Assembly: GCA_964392085.1 (NCBI GenBank)
Contig: CAYMOV010000030.1
Span: forward strand, 1 to 27,283
Direction: 5' to 3'
Length of the DNA: 27,283 nt
Source: CAYMOV01 sp964392085
GTDB lineage: Bacteria; Oederibacteriota; Muellerivitia; Muellerivitales; Muellerivitaceae
The notes under the pieces are model-generated. The model saw only the letters and a list, made by a program, of their open reading frames with translations. It was not told the DNA's origin and did not search any database. Position numbers and translations under genes: made by a program. Shown here piece by piece: positions 1 through 8,409 of the stretch; position 1 is the first letter of the stretch; the number at the start of each line of letters is the position of its first letter.

Positions 1-784
1 AAACGGGGAGGAATTCTACCATGATGACCGCGGGCAGGAGCAGGACGAGGTCGGCGGTGGGTATGGCCAGGTGGAGCGCTTGGGCGCAAAAGCAGGCCCG
101 CGCCACGCTGGCGGCCCAGGCACCCAGGGATTGGGCGATGGCCAGGGAAAGGGCGCTGGGGGCCAAGAGGGCGGGGAAGGCGTCGTAAAACTGCCGGCCA
201 TGGTGGTGGAGATTCTGCGCCAGTTTCTCCGGCGCCAGGGCGAGGACCAGGGGCTTGGCCACCCGACGGACCCATTCACGGTTGGTGAGGAGCGTGACCA
301 GGACTGCGCCCAGAAGGATGCCGACGAGGGCCGCGAGGGCCGCTCCTCGGTGCCTGTCCGCGAAAAGGAGCGAGAGGAGGCCGGCAGCGGCCCAGAGCGA
401 CAAGGCGGCAAGGTCGTACACCTTATCGGCCACGTGGACGGCAAGGGCCGGGGCCAGGTCCAGCTTCCCTTGGCGGCTCAGGGCCCCGACCCGGACCACA
501 TCGCCCAACTTGGCCGGCGTGAGGGCGGCCAAGGGCTGTCCCGCCAGGTAGATCCGGATGCCGTCCCAGAAGGAAAGCTTGGATCCCAAACGCTTCGCGA
601 GGGATTTCAGCCGCCAACCCTTGAACAGGATCTCGGGGAGGATTCCTAACAGGGCCAGGGTGAGCCAAAGGGGCGCGGAGTTCCGGAGGACAGCCCAGGT
701 ATCCGCGAGGTTCAACCGCCAAAGGAGCGCGGCCAAAAGGATGAAGCCGATGAGGAAGGAGAGGGGTTGGAGTCGTTTCAGCAT
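1..784 (-). CDS. Flippase-like integral membrane protein (AglD/YbhN/MprF N-terminal type), C-terminus cut by window edge
   Basis: An open frame starts at ATG 784 and runs off the left edge after 261 codons. It begins MLKRLQPLSFLIGFILLAAL and has several hydrophobic helices, including one near residues 8-22 and one near 35-53. Further on, GQPLAALTPAKLGDVVRVGAL resembles the 'TP.k.Gd..r...l' signature of the lysylphosphatidylglycerol synthase TM / UPF0104 family. Known members sit in the inner membrane and are associated with moving or modifying lipid-linked glycans or lipids; the substrate here is unknown. Its start codon overlaps the stop of the upstream glycosyltransferase gene (ATGCTGA, 7 bp shared), which implies translational coupling and a joint role. 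Codon use and strand match the neighbours. The family call is good; the specific function is inference. Confidence 0.8.
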   Translation of the reverse strand, partial: MLKRLQPLSFLIGFILLAALLWRLNLADTWAVLRNSAPLWLTLALLGILPEILFKGWRLKSLAKRLGSKLSFWDGIRIYLAGQPLAALTPAKLGDVVRVGALSRQGKLDLAPALAVHVADKVYDLAALSLWAAAGLLSLLFADRHRGAALAALVGILLGAVLVTLLTNREWVRRVAKPLVLALAPEKLAQNLHHHGRQFYDAFPALLAPSALSLAIAQSLGAWAASVARACFCAQALHLAIPTADLVLLLPAVIMVEFLPV

Positions 785-1872
785 GGGCGAAGTTTTTCCT
801 CCAGGGCTTGGGCGGCCTTGTCCCAGGTCGGGCTTTTCGGCCTGGCCTTGGGCCGACTTTTGGACGCTACGACCAGGGCCTGGGCGAAGGCCGTCGGGTT
901 CGGAGCTGAAAGGAACAGGTGCTTGCCCAGGGATTCGGCTTCCCCGACTTTCGTGGCCACCACCTGGGTCCCGCAAGCCAAGGCTTCCCGCAGTTTCAGT
1001 GAAGCCCGGAGGCGGTTTGCCGGGCCCTCGGAATAATATACCAGGGCCAGGTCCGCGGCACGCAAGCAGGCGGCCACTTGGCGGGGCGTCAGGGCCCCGG
1101 TGAAGGCCACCCGGGCCCCCAGGCCCAGTTTTTCGGCTTCGGCTTCAAATTTTTCCTGGTCCGGGCCTCCGCCCGCCACCAGGAGGCGCGCGCCCGGAAG
1201 TCTTTTGCTGACCCGTACCATGCCTTCCAGGACCGGCGAAAGGTCGCAAGCCACGTTGAGGTGGGCCGTGACCACGAGGCGCGGCTTTGATTTGGGATCG
1301 GCCCAGAGGTTTTGGGCGGCCGGGGGAAGGATGTCCCCCTTCGGTTTGGGATGGAAGACCGCGGGGTCCACCGCCTGGATCACCTGGACGAGTTCCCCCT
1401 CCCCCAGGCCGAAGTCCTGGACCAGCGGTGAGCGCAGGGCGCGGTTGTGGTAGGTGGTGAACTTCCCCAATAGTTTGGGCCAGGGGATTTGGAGCATTCG
1501 GTGGAAGGCGCGGAAGGCGCCATGGCTGTAGGCCCAATCGAGGTCGTCCACGTCGAAGATGATCTTCGCGCCGAGGACCCGTTGGATCAGGCAAGCCGGG
1601 ACGAGGGTGGGGTAGGGCTTCACGCACCAGACCGCGTCGAAGGGCTCGGCCAGGGCCATGACGGCGTAATAGAAGGTCGAGAGGGCCATGTCGAGCCAGA
1701 GGGGCCAGGTGGGGAGCGGCTTGGGGAAAGTGACCCGATGGCCGCGTTTCTTCAGGGCCTCTGCAACATAGTAAGCCCGGAGCGCGCTGCCCGTGCCCCA
1801 TCCCTTGGCGGATAACACGAGGATCTTGAGGGGCTTGGGGGTTTGGGGGGAGTGGGTAGGTGTTGTTTTCAT
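778..1872 (-). CDS. Glycosyltransferase family 4 (group 1)
   Basis: This is a GT-B fold, retaining glycosyltransferase of about 364 residues that should transfer a sugar from a nucleotide-sugar donor at the cytoplasmic face of the membrane. The N-terminal half has the Rossmann start KILVLSAKGWGTGSALRAYY and the segment IIFDVDDLDWA. The C-terminal half has the GT4 donor site: LVVTAHLNV, ARLLVAGGGPDQEKF, then SLKLREALACGTQVVAT, with the Glu of the E-x7-E region in REALACG. I use ATG 1872 as the start; a TTG four codons upstream (1884) is also in frame, and neither has a strong ribosome binding site. The 3' end overlaps the flippase-like gene by 7 bp, so the two are probably co-translated and may act on the same lipid-linked glycan. 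Donor and acceptor cannot be read from the sequence. Confidence 0.88.
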   Translation of the reverse strand: MKTTPTHSPQTPKPLKILVLSAKGWGTGSALRAYYVAEALKKRGHRVTFPKPLPTWPLWLDMALSTFYYAVMALAEPFDAVWCVKPYPTLVPACLIQRVLGAKIIFDVDDLDWAYSHGAFRAFHRMLQIPWPKLLGKFTTYHNRALRSPLVQDFGLGEGELVQVIQAVDPAVFHPKPKGDILPPAAQNLWADPKSKPRLVVTAHLNVACDLSPVLEGMVRVSKRLPGARLLVAGGGPDQEKFEAEAEKLGLGARVAFTGALTPRQVAACLRAADLALVYYSEGPANRLRASLKLREALACGTQVVATKVGEAESLGKHLFLSAPNPTAFAQALVVASKSRPKARPKSPTWDKAAQALEEKLRPC

Positions 1873-1924
1873 ATGGAGAGCCAATTTTACGACTTGGACG
1901 GGCCGGGGGCTAGGCCGAAAGGGA

Positions 1925-2875
1925 TCAGGATTTCATGGAAAGAGGCGGTCGTTGGGATTCCAAGCCCTGGCTGGACTGGTAGGGTTGGGATTCGACCTGG
2001 AACACCGCTTTGGAGGTGCCGGTCCATTGGTTCTTATGGTTCTTGGTCATGATCTTGCCCCAGAGGGTGGCCTCGTGGCAGTCGGGGCAATGGCGCTCCC
2101 GCACCTCCAGCATGAACCGAGGGTAGCTGGCGCCGCTGTCGAACTTGAAGGCTGAGACCTTGGGCTTGGGTCCGGTTTTCTCCGCCTCCACGAGGGGCGC
2201 CTGGGCGGCGTCCAACTCCGGGAGGAACGCCAGGAATCCCTCGTAGCCCCCGCTCCGGGTCTTGGCCTGGACCGATTCCTCAACGGCTTTCAGGTTGGCC
2301 GGGTCCGAGGCCAGGAAGATCCCCCGTTTGGCGGAACCCACCTTGTAACGGGAACATCGGAGGCAATAGGGGAACAGGAAAACCGCGTAGTTGAAAACCA
2401 GGAGCGACACCAGGAGGCAGAAAAGGAAGTCCGCGCCCACCATGACCTTGGTCCCGATCCCCTCCAATTCCAACCCCTTCTTCCCGAAGTCCCCGTTGAT
2501 TGAGAGGGACTCCAACTCGGACTTGGCGAATTGGGGGAAGGTCAAGAGGTTGCGGATGGCGTAATGGCCGTCCGGGATGTTCTGGAGTCCCTTTAAATCG
2601 ACCGATTGGGTCAGATAGTTGCCGTAGTAGGTGCCGGCGTAGGCCAGGACCGCGAAGAGGATAAGGAGGACCTTGCCGGAGGGCGCGACGCGGGTCCTCG
2701 TTTGGTGGGCGACGCCGAAACCCAACCAAGCGACCAGGAGGCCGAAGAGTGCCCCGCTGACCGGAAAAAAGCCGCCTATGTACCACCGGAGGTTCTCGTT
2801 CAGGAAGGGGATGGCGCCGAGCCCCACGCCGAAGGACACCATGACCAAAGCCGCCAAGAAAACCATTGGTTGCAT
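1925..2875 (-). CDS. Hypothetical four-helix membrane protein with two CxxC pairs
   Basis: The product is 316 residues with probable transmembrane helices at about 1-24, 32-57, 67-88 and 146-169. Directly after helix 4 lies YCLRC (C171, C174), and a second pair, CPDC (C263, C266), sits about 90 residues later. The four cysteines could form one zinc site that pins a soluble C-terminal domain to the membrane; this is inference from spacing. I do not recognise the family. The start at ATG 2875 is supported by a GAGGGGG ribosome binding site four bases upstream and by a TATAAT -10 box at 2914-2919. It lies 52 bp upstream of the glycosyltransferase gene and may be co-transcribed with it. Length, codon use and hydrophobic pattern all support a real gene. 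Confidence 0.75.
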   Translation of the reverse strand: MQPMVFLAALVMVSFGVGLGAIPFLNENLRWYIGGFFPVSGALFGLLVAWLGFGVAHQTRTRVAPSGKVLLILFAVLAYAGTYYGNYLTQSVDLKGLQNIPDGHYAIRNLLTFPQFAKSELESLSINGDFGKKGLELEGIGTKVMVGADFLFCLLVSLLVFNYAVFLFPYCLRCSRYKVGSAKRGIFLASDPANLKAVEESVQAKTRSGGYEGFLAFLPELDAAQAPLVEAEKTGPKPKVSAFKFDSGASYPRFMLEVRERHCPDCHEATLWGKIMTKNHKNQWTGTSKAVFQVESQPYQSSQGLESQRPPLSMKS

Positions 2876-2913
2876 ACCGCCCCCTCGAATCTGGAATGGG
2901 ACCTGAGGCTGGT

Positions 2914-2919
2914 ATTATA
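2914..2919 (-). promoter_or_regulatory. -10 promoter element (TATAAT) for the four-helix membrane protein gene
   Basis: A consensus TATAAT on the minus strand lies about 38 bases before the ATG at 2875, giving a short leader that contains a good ribosome binding site (GAGGGGG). No convincing -35 box is visible at 16-18 bp upstream, so this is suggestive only. Confidence 0.4.
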
Positions 2920-2996
2920 AACCGGCGGGAATCGGCGGTTACTTATTCGGATTAGGTCCGGCATCAAAACGTGTTTTATGAACAATGGGCCCCAGA

Positions 2997-3389
2997 TCAG
3001 CGGATATTCCCGTTCGATTGTTTGCAGCCACAAACCCCACAATATAGAAACCCGGCGTGCAATTCGGATCTGCACTTTCCACATTTGCGGGCTTGGATTT
3101 CCACCCTCGGACTCCCGTATAGGACTTTGAAGAAAAGACATAACATCCCCCCGATGGTGAGTCCCAAGGGCCATCCGTTTTGACCGGGGATTGTGCGGCT
3201 ACCAACCATGAACGCGGAAATACAGCTCAGAACAAGGACTGAAACCCCCAACAGGATCAAAACCATCATTCGAAAGAATGAGATGCGAAGATGTTTCTTT
3301 GTTTTTGGGGTTCTTTCTCGGATTTTCCTCGCGCGTCGTATGGATATTGTCTTTGGAATCCATGGGGTATTTCTTTCGAGGTTGCGCAT
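2997..3389 (-). CDS. Small membrane protein with C-terminal zinc ribbon (hypothetical)
   Basis: The product is 130 residues with a basic N-terminus (residues 1-40), two probable membrane helices at about 41-62 and 74-91, and a C-terminal double-CxxC ribbon: CGKC (C103, C106) and CGVCGC (C117, C120, C122). The layout of helices followed by a short zinc ribbon is common in uncharacterised bacterial membrane proteins; no function can be assigned. The start at 3389 has a GGAG about 10 bases upstream. A later start at the Met-Met pair 41/42 would remove the basic tail. The surrounding DNA (about 2930-3500) is visibly more AT-rich than the flanking genes, which could mean lower constraint or foreign origin. 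About 120 bp separate it from each neighbour. Confidence 0.6.
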   Translation of the reverse strand: MRNLERNTPWIPKTISIRRARKIRERTPKTKKHLRISFFRMMVLILLGVSVLVLSCISAFMVGSRTIPGQNGWPLGLTIGGMLCLFFKVLYGSPRVEIQARKCGKCRSELHAGFLYCGVCGCKQSNGNIR

Positions 3390-3514
3390 TTTATTCGGAC
3401 TCCAATATTCAAGGGGAATTCGAAGGGGTGCGACAGTTTATTGATTGGCGAAAGAGACGTGGATCAATCGGCTTCGTAGAATGGCGGCGAGCTGAAAGCC
3501 GAGCCATGTTGGGG

Positions 3515-4987
3515 TTAACGGACGTCCCTTCCAGATAAAAGGGCCAATCCGCGGCCCGCGATCTTGGCGGCGCCCTGGACGGTCCACTTGGGGTCGTTCC
3601 ACTTGATCTTCGAGAGCAGGTACTTGGGCCGGAAGATCACCTCGCGGTAGGCCTCGCGGCGCAGTTCAATCAGGTCCTGGGCGCTGAGGGCTTCGGTACG
3701 GATGACGGGCTCCGGGGCCAGGGGGGAATACTTGGACCAATCCTTGTGGAGCAAAAGGTTCCGCTTCTCATACCAAGGGTACATCTCGGTGTTGGGGAAC
3801 GGGGTGGAGAAGCAGAATTGGGTATAGAAGGGGTCGATCTCCTTGATGAAGTCGATGGTCTCACGCCAGGTTTCCCGGGTCTCGCCGGGCAACCCCACGA
3901 TGGTCATGCCGTAGAAGAGCACCCCGGCTTCCTTGCAGGCCGCCGCGCAGGCGCGGATGTCGTCCTTGGAGACCCCCTTGTTGATCTCCTTCAGGATGAC
4001 GTCGGACCCGCTCTCAATCCCCACGGCCAGTTCCTTGCAGCCTGAGTCCTTCATCATCTTGAGGGAAGCCACGTCGGTCAGGTTGGCCCGGGTACAGCAG
4101 ACCCAATCCAGCCCCACGTTGTCCTTGACCAGGGTTTGGGCCAGTTCCAGCGTCCGCTTCGAGTTCAGGGCCAGCAAATCATCGAAAAACAAGACGTTCT
4201 TCACGCCGAAACGGTCGCGGAGCCAGCGGAGCTCCTCACTGACCTGCTGGTCGGGCCGGGGCCGGTACTTCTCCTCGGCGAAGGCGCAGAAGGTACAGCC
4301 GAAGGGACAGCCCCGGGACGTCTGGATCATGGCGAAGTGGTCGGGGAAGACCCCCGTGTGGTAGGGCGCGATGGAGGGCAACAGGTCGTAGGCCGGGAAA
4401 GGCACCGAGGCCACGTCGGTCAAGGGGGCGGGGTTGGACTTCTGGAGCCCCGAGGGCCCGGCCCAAGCCAGGCCCGGCACTGCGGCGGCGAGGGAATGGA
4501 GTTCGGCGGTGGGGATTCCGGAAGCGGTCCAGGCCGATTCCAGGGCCCGGGCCAGGGGCGAGAGAACCGCGTCGGGCTCCCCCATGAGGCACAGGTCCAC
4601 CTCGGGGCGGCGGGACAGGGGATCCAACAGGAAGGCGACATCCGACATGATCTTGCTTCGAACTAGGGTCACGCAGTGGGGAACGGCCGCCTTGGCCATC
4701 TGCAGGACCTTGAGGTCCTCCTCCTGGCAGTCGAAGGCCAAGCGGGTCACGACTAGGTGGGGTTGGAGCTCGGTGAGGGCGCGGCCGATGTCCTCCAGCT
4801 TGAGGTTGAAACCGTTGGCGTCCAGCAGGTGGACCTCAAACCCGGACCGGCGGAGGGCCGCGGCACCCTGGAGGAGGGAGAGCGGGGGGTAAACGGATCC
4901 CATGTCCCGGTGTTCATAGCGCTCCTCGCGCACGACGGGCATCCCCTTGACCCGGGGTGGGTTGATGAGAAGGACCTTCAGGCGCAT
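3515..4987 (-). CDS. B12-binding-domain radical SAM protein (canonical CX3CX2C)
   Basis: This 490-residue protein has the two-domain layout of class B (cobalamin-dependent) radical SAM enzymes such as BchE, HpnP and many C-methyltransferases. Residues 1-150 form a Rossmann-like B12-binding-type domain (KVLLINPPRV, YPPLSLLQGAAALRRSGFEV). No DxHxxG histidine motif is present, as is usual for this branch. The radical SAM core carries TSRGCPFGCTFCAF with cluster cysteines C227, C231 and C234, then LFFDDLLALN, the SAM-binding GIESGSD and the strand IVGLPGETRETW. The family predicts a 4Fe-4S cluster that cleaves S-adenosylmethionine to a 5'-deoxyadenosyl radical, or a radical methylation through methylcobalamin. 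The substrate is unknown. It is one of three such enzymes within 7 kb beside an epimerase and a glycosyltransferase, so a lipid or glycan substrate is plausible. Confidence 0.9.
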   Translation of the reverse strand: MRLKVLLINPPRVKGMPVVREERYEHRDMGSVYPPLSLLQGAAALRRSGFEVHLLDANGFNLKLEDIGRALTELQPHLVVTRLAFDCQEEDLKVLQMAKAAVPHCVTLVRSKIMSDVAFLLDPLSRRPEVDLCLMGEPDAVLSPLARALESAWTASGIPTAELHSLAAAVPGLAWAGPSGLQKSNPAPLTDVASVPFPAYDLLPSIAPYHTGVFPDHFAMIQTSRGCPFGCTFCAFAEEKYRPRPDQQVSEELRWLRDRFGVKNVLFFDDLLALNSKRTLELAQTLVKDNVGLDWVCCTRANLTDVASLKMMKDSGCKELAVGIESGSDVILKEINKGVSKDDIRACAAACKEAGVLFYGMTIVGLPGETRETWRETIDFIKEIDPFYTQFCFSTPFPNTEMYPWYEKRNLLLHKDWSKYSPLAPEPVIRTEALSAQDLIELRREAYREVIFRPKYLLSKIKWNDPKWTVQGAAKIAGRGLALLSGRDVR

Positions 4988-5111
4988 GGGTATGGATCGA
5001 CCTCTAAGTATGAGTAAACACCTGTTGGGGACCCGATAGCAATGGGTCGACTTTCTGTGTCCCGATGTGGATTTGCGGCTGGTAAGGGCGTTTGGGACCT
5101 GAAATGATTTG

Positions 5112-5140
5112 GCTCTGTGCCCCTGTGTCTCTGTGGTGAA
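5112..5140. repeat. Short GTGTCTCTGTGGTG-type intergenic repeat
   Basis: The 4988-5155 spacer holds a CTCTGTGCCCCTGTGTCTCT run followed by GTGGTGAA. It is built from imperfect copies of a CTSTGTG unit. I recall this kind of short-period ACAGAGACACAGAG-like sequence as a frequent intergenic repeat in environmental bacterial genomes, but I could not compare it with others here. Nothing else is recognisable in this spacer. Confidence 0.4.
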
Positions 5141-5155
5141 TTTGGGTTGTCGCCT

Positions 5156-5797
5156 TTATCCGTCGATGCGGTATTTGGCGAAGGCCGCCACGGCGTCGGG
5201 GTTGGACGCGTCCCTCAGGTCCTGCCAGGTCTGGACCTGGTCGTTATATTTCAGTTCCCGCAGGATCATCTCGGCGCCCCCGTCCGAGAAGTACCACTCC
5301 CTCAGGGAAGCCCCTTCGCCGAGGGACTGGGGATTGCCCGCCCCCTTCCGGCTCCAACGCCGGAAGTCGTGGGCCATGGCGTCCAGGTTGACGCCGGTGG
5401 ACTTGCCGTCCCATTGCTGGGAGATGAAGAAAAGCTGGTCCTTGTAATAGATGAGGTCCAGGCTCGTGAGGCCCGTGGGGATGCCCTCGGACGCCTTCAT
5501 GGAAACGATCTTGAAGTCCGGGTCATTGTTGTAGGGCCGGAGGACCAGCTTGGGGATGGCCTGTTGGGCGTCCTTGGAGCTGGAACCCAACTTGATCCCG
5601 AAGGCCTCACGGGGCAGGGGGGTCTTGGGCCCCTGGGCGATCTTCGACAGGAGGCCCCAGCCCAACAGCCCCAAGATGGCCAGTCCCAAAAGGATGGGCC
5701 AGAGTTTGCCGCTCTTTCCTTGCCCGGACTTCACGGAACCGGTGGTTGATTTGGGTTCGGCCTTAGGGACGGGTGGACGTGACTTGGGGCGTGCCAT
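5156..5797 (-). CDS. Hypothetical single-pass anchored protein
   Basis: The product is 213 residues. It has a basic Pro/Lys/Ser-rich N-terminus (1-32), one membrane helix at about 33-50 (LWPILLGLAILGLLGWGLL) and a soluble C-terminal domain of about 160 residues without cysteines or a motif I recognise. The soluble part contains FGIKLGSSSKDAQQAIPKLV near residue 66, which resembles the start of small periplasmic domains that read 'f.l.iG.s..d....'; that resemblance is weak. The topology predicts the C-terminal domain outside the cytoplasmic membrane. The start lies inside the upstream radical SAM gene (35-bp overlap in another frame), implying co-transcription and probably coupling. No function assigned. 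Confidence 0.7.
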   Translation of the reverse strand: MARPKSRPPVPKAEPKSTTGSVKSGQGKSGKLWPILLGLAILGLLGWGLLSKIAQGPKTPLPREAFGIKLGSSSKDAQQAIPKLVLRPYNNDPDFKIVSMKASEGIPTGLTSLDLIYYKDQLFFISQQWDGKSTGVNLDAMAHDFRRWSRKGAGNPQSLGEGASLREWYFSDGGAEMILRELKYNDQVQTWQDLRDASNPDAVAAFAKYRIDG

Positions 5798-7301
5798 AGT
5801 TCGGGTTGTTCTCCGGAAGGGTTTCGCCGTAATCCTGAACGTGTCCGAGCAGCGACTTCAACCCCCGCCATAACAGGTTCACTTCCCGCCAGGACCGGAT
5901 GGTCACCAACTGGCGGATCATGAAGGACGGGGTCTTCATCAAATTCCAGGTCTTCGAGCACCAGGCACTCGCGTCGATCGAGGTGCGGAGGATCGGGTGG
6001 CTCATGTCGTACCGGGCGTAGTCCTTTTCCCCGATCAGGAGCCAACCCTTGCGGGTGGCTTCCTTCCAGAGGGGACTGCCCGGGTAGGCGATCACCACTG
6101 AAGCCTGCATGCAGTCGCCGCAACGGACCTTGTAGTTCAAGAGGTCCTTCGTGACCTCATAAGTGCGCCGGACCTGCTCCTCAGTCTCCCAAGGATAACC
6201 CATCATGGTGGTCAGGAGAACCCGTAATCCACGGTCCTTGGCCATTTTAACGCCCCGTGAGATCAGGTCCACGGTCTCGCACTTGGCCAAATGCTTGATG
6301 GTGTAGTCGTCGCCGGACTCCAGGCCGATCTTCAGGAGGCGCCAACCGCATTTCACGAGCCAGTCCACGACCTCCTCATTGAGGGTGTCGGCGCGGCAAT
6401 TGGACGAGAATTGGAACCGCCCCAGGAGATTGCGCTTCGACAGTTCCTTGTGGAACTCCTTGAGCCATTCCAGGTTGTAGATGGGGCCGGACTCGTTGTC
6501 GTCGAAGAATTCCCAGACGCCGTGCTTCTCGACGCATTCCTGCATCTCGGCGGCCACGTTGCCGGGGGACCGAAGGCGGGCCGTGCGGCCCCAAAGGGCG
6601 TGTTGCCAGATGCAGAAGGTGCAGAGGCCGACGCCGCCGCCCGATTCCTTGGGCGCGCCGCAACCCCGCCCCGTGAGGATATAAGCCGTGGGTTTCAGCA
6701 GGTAAGCCTCCCCGTAGTCCTGGAAGCGGGTGAGGACGCGGTCGATAAAAGGGAGGTCATCCAGGGCCTGGGTGAGCTGGTGGGGACCCGAGGTGGCGGT
6801 CTTGCCCTCAGCGTCCTTGAACCATAGGCCGGGGGGCAAGGGGCCGCGCCCCGAGAGGTGTTCCGCGAGGTCCCGGCCCACGATGTCGTAGTCGCCGCCG
6901 GTCAGGACGTAATCGGTCTCGCTGCTCTCGACGGACTCGGCGGGGAAGAAGGAAACATGGTCCCCCATGAGGACAGTTTTGACCCCGGGATATCGGCGCT
7001 TGAGTTCCTTCACGTATTCCCAATGGCGTTGGACCACCGGGGCCTTGGTCTCGAGGAAGATCAGCTCGGGCTTGAAGGCGTCCAAGTGCCCGTCGAATTC
7101 CGCGTCGGACATGCGGCGGTTGATGCCGTCCAGGAAAAGGACGTCATGGCCCTTGTGCTTGAGGTTGGTGGCCAGGTGACCGGGGACGAGCGGGAAGATC
7201 CGGACCTCAAGGGTCTTGGAGAATTTCAGGTGCCTGTTCTGGGTGAGCAGGGGGAATTCGCCATCCTTGCGGAATGGCGGGTATAGGACGGCGGTTTTCA
7301 T
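5763..7301 (-). CDS. B12-binding-domain radical SAM protein with expanded cluster loop (CX12CX2C)
   Basis: This 512-residue class B radical SAM enzyme has an N-terminal B12-type domain (about 1-150; GHLATNLKHKGHDVLFLDG, LIFLETKAPVV, VKTVLMGDHVSFFP). The core domain follows, with WEFFDDNES, LKIGLESGDD and TTMMGYPWETEEQVRRTY. The cluster motif is abnormal: cysteines are at C214, C227 and C230, leaving 12 residues (rich in Gly, Lys, Glu) between the first two, where relatives have three. The flanking text (RGC before; CTFCIWQHALWGR and RSPGNVAAEM after) otherwise matches the family, so the loop looks like an insertion rather than a loss. The start at ATG 7301 has AGGA seven bases upstream. It follows the epimerase gene by 23 bp and overlaps the next gene by 35 bp, so all three are likely one transcript. 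Substrate unknown. Confidence 0.88.
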   Translation of the reverse strand: MKTAVLYPPFRKDGEFPLLTQNRHLKFSKTLEVRIFPLVPGHLATNLKHKGHDVLFLDGINRRMSDAEFDGHLDAFKPELIFLETKAPVVQRHWEYVKELKRRYPGVKTVLMGDHVSFFPAESVESSETDYVLTGGDYDIVGRDLAEHLSGRGPLPPGLWFKDAEGKTATSGPHQLTQALDDLPFIDRVLTRFQDYGEAYLLKPTAYILTGRGCGAPKESGGGVGLCTFCIWQHALWGRTARLRSPGNVAAEMQECVEKHGVWEFFDDNESGPIYNLEWLKEFHKELSKRNLLGRFQFSSNCRADTLNEEVVDWLVKCGWRLLKIGLESGDDYTIKHLAKCETVDLISRGVKMAKDRGLRVLLTTMMGYPWETEEQVRRTYEVTKDLLNYKVRCGDCMQASVVIAYPGSPLWKEATRKGWLLIGEKDYARYDMSHPILRTSIDASAWCSKTWNLMKTPSFMIRQLVTIRSWREVNLLWRGLKSLLGHVQDYGETLPENNPNYGTPQVTSTRP

Positions 7302-7324
7302 GGGCTTGTCCTGTGGGTTGGTAG

Positions 7325-8275
7325 TTAGCTTTTTATTCTACCCCGATACCATTCGATTGTCCGGCCCAGGCCCTCCGAAAGGGGGACCCGGGGGGCCCAT
7401 CCGAGGACCCTTCGGGCCTGGGAAATGTCCGGCCTCCGGCGGGTGGGATCGTCCTGGGGCAGCGGTTTTCTCAGGATATGAGACCGCGAAAGGCCTAGGT
7501 GTTTCAAGACGGTCAAGGCGAATTGGGAAATGGGGGTTTCTTGGGGGTTGCCCAGGTTGAAGACGCCACCCTTGGTATGGGGCTTTTCCATGGCCCGGAT
7601 CAGTCCGTCCACCAGGTCGGATACGTAGCAGAAGCTCCGGGTTTGGCGCCCGTCGCCATAGACCGTGAGTTTGTTGCCCTTCAGGGCCTGGACGATGAAG
7701 TTCGAGACCACCCGCCCGTCATTCTCGTTCAGGCGGGGGCCGTAGGTGTTGAAGATCCGGACCAGGCGGGCATCCACGTTCCACTTCCGCAAGGCCTCGA
7801 ACACCACGGCTTCGCCGAGGCGCTTGGATTCGTCGTAGCAGGACCGTGGGCCGAAGGAGTTCACGTTTCCCCAGTAGGTTTCTTTCTGGGGATGAACCGC
7901 CGGGTCCCCATAGACTTCGCTGGTGGAGGCGAACAGGAATTTCGCCCGGTGCTTCCGGCAGTACTCCAGGAGCTTCAGGGTGCCGAGCGAGTTGGTGAGG
8001 ATGGTCTCGATGGAGAACTTCATGTAACCCACCGGGGAGGCGGGGGAGGCCAGGTGGTACACGCGGTCATGAGGGGCCAAGGATTTTGGGAAAGGCTGGG
8101 TGACGTCGGCCTTCACGAAACGGAACCGGGGATGGCCCTTCAGGTGGGCCAGGTTATCCCGGCTGCCGGTCAGGAGGTTGTCGAGTGCGGTGACCCGGTG
8201 GCCCCGGGCGAGCAGCTCATCGCAGAGGTGAGACCCGACGAAGCCGGCGCCGCCGGTGACGAGACAACGGTTCAT
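7325..8275 (-). CDS. NAD-dependent epimerase/dehydratase, UDP-glucuronate decarboxylase-like
   Basis: This is a short-chain dehydrogenase of the extended type, 316 residues from ATG 8275. The frame is open further upstream, but the NAD-binding motif VTGGAGFVGSH (G8, G9, G11, G14) begins right after this Met, and AGGATC precedes it. Catalytic residues are the serine region FASTSEVYG (near 117) and Y147-x3-K151 in GPRSCYDESKR. That last string, with YHLASPASPVGY, RIFNTYGPR and YGDGRQTRSFCYVSDLVDGL, closely matches UDP-glucuronic acid decarboxylases (UXS), which make UDP-xylose from UDP-glucuronate in the cytosol. A dTDP-glucose dehydratase or another epimerase is less likely but not excluded. 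It should supply the nucleotide sugar for the nearby glycosyltransferase. It is co-directional with, and 23 bp from, the next radical SAM gene. Confidence 0.88.
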   Translation of the reverse strand: MNRCLVTGGAGFVGSHLCDELLARGHRVTALDNLLTGSRDNLAHLKGHPRFRFVKADVTQPFPKSLAPHDRVYHLASPASPVGYMKFSIETILTNSLGTLKLLEYCRKHRAKFLFASTSEVYGDPAVHPQKETYWGNVNSFGPRSCYDESKRLGEAVVFEALRKWNVDARLVRIFNTYGPRLNENDGRVVSNFIVQALKGNKLTVYGDGRQTRSFCYVSDLVDGLIRAMEKPHTKGGVFNLGNPQETPISQFALTVLKHLGLSRSHILRKPLPQDDPTRRRPDISQARRVLGWAPRVPLSEGLGRTIEWYRGRIKS

Positions 8276-8409
8276 AGGGGGATCCTGGGGTCCATCCTCT
8301 AACGGGAGGACGGGATTCCAACGGCCCATCATTGTAAATTCAAAAGGCATTAAAAGTTGAAAAAGAAAGGAAGGCTTTACCACGCCCGGCACAGGGTAAA
8401 CTCACGGTT

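Noticed and set aside
71..649. Plus-strand frame at the left edge
   Set aside because: It is antisense to the flippase-like gene, whose product has proper helices and family text; the plus-strand product is Gly/Arg/Gln-rich without domains.
2939..3205. Alternative 88-codon minus-strand frame overlapping the zinc-ribbon protein gene
   Set aside because: It has no helix, motif or good ribosome binding site, while the overlapping frame has two helices and four paired cysteines.
8276..8392. N-terminal extension of the epimerase upstream of ATG 8275
   Set aside because: The extra 39 codons lie in the spacer, lack family similarity and precede a Met with a ribosome binding site directly before the NAD-binding motif.
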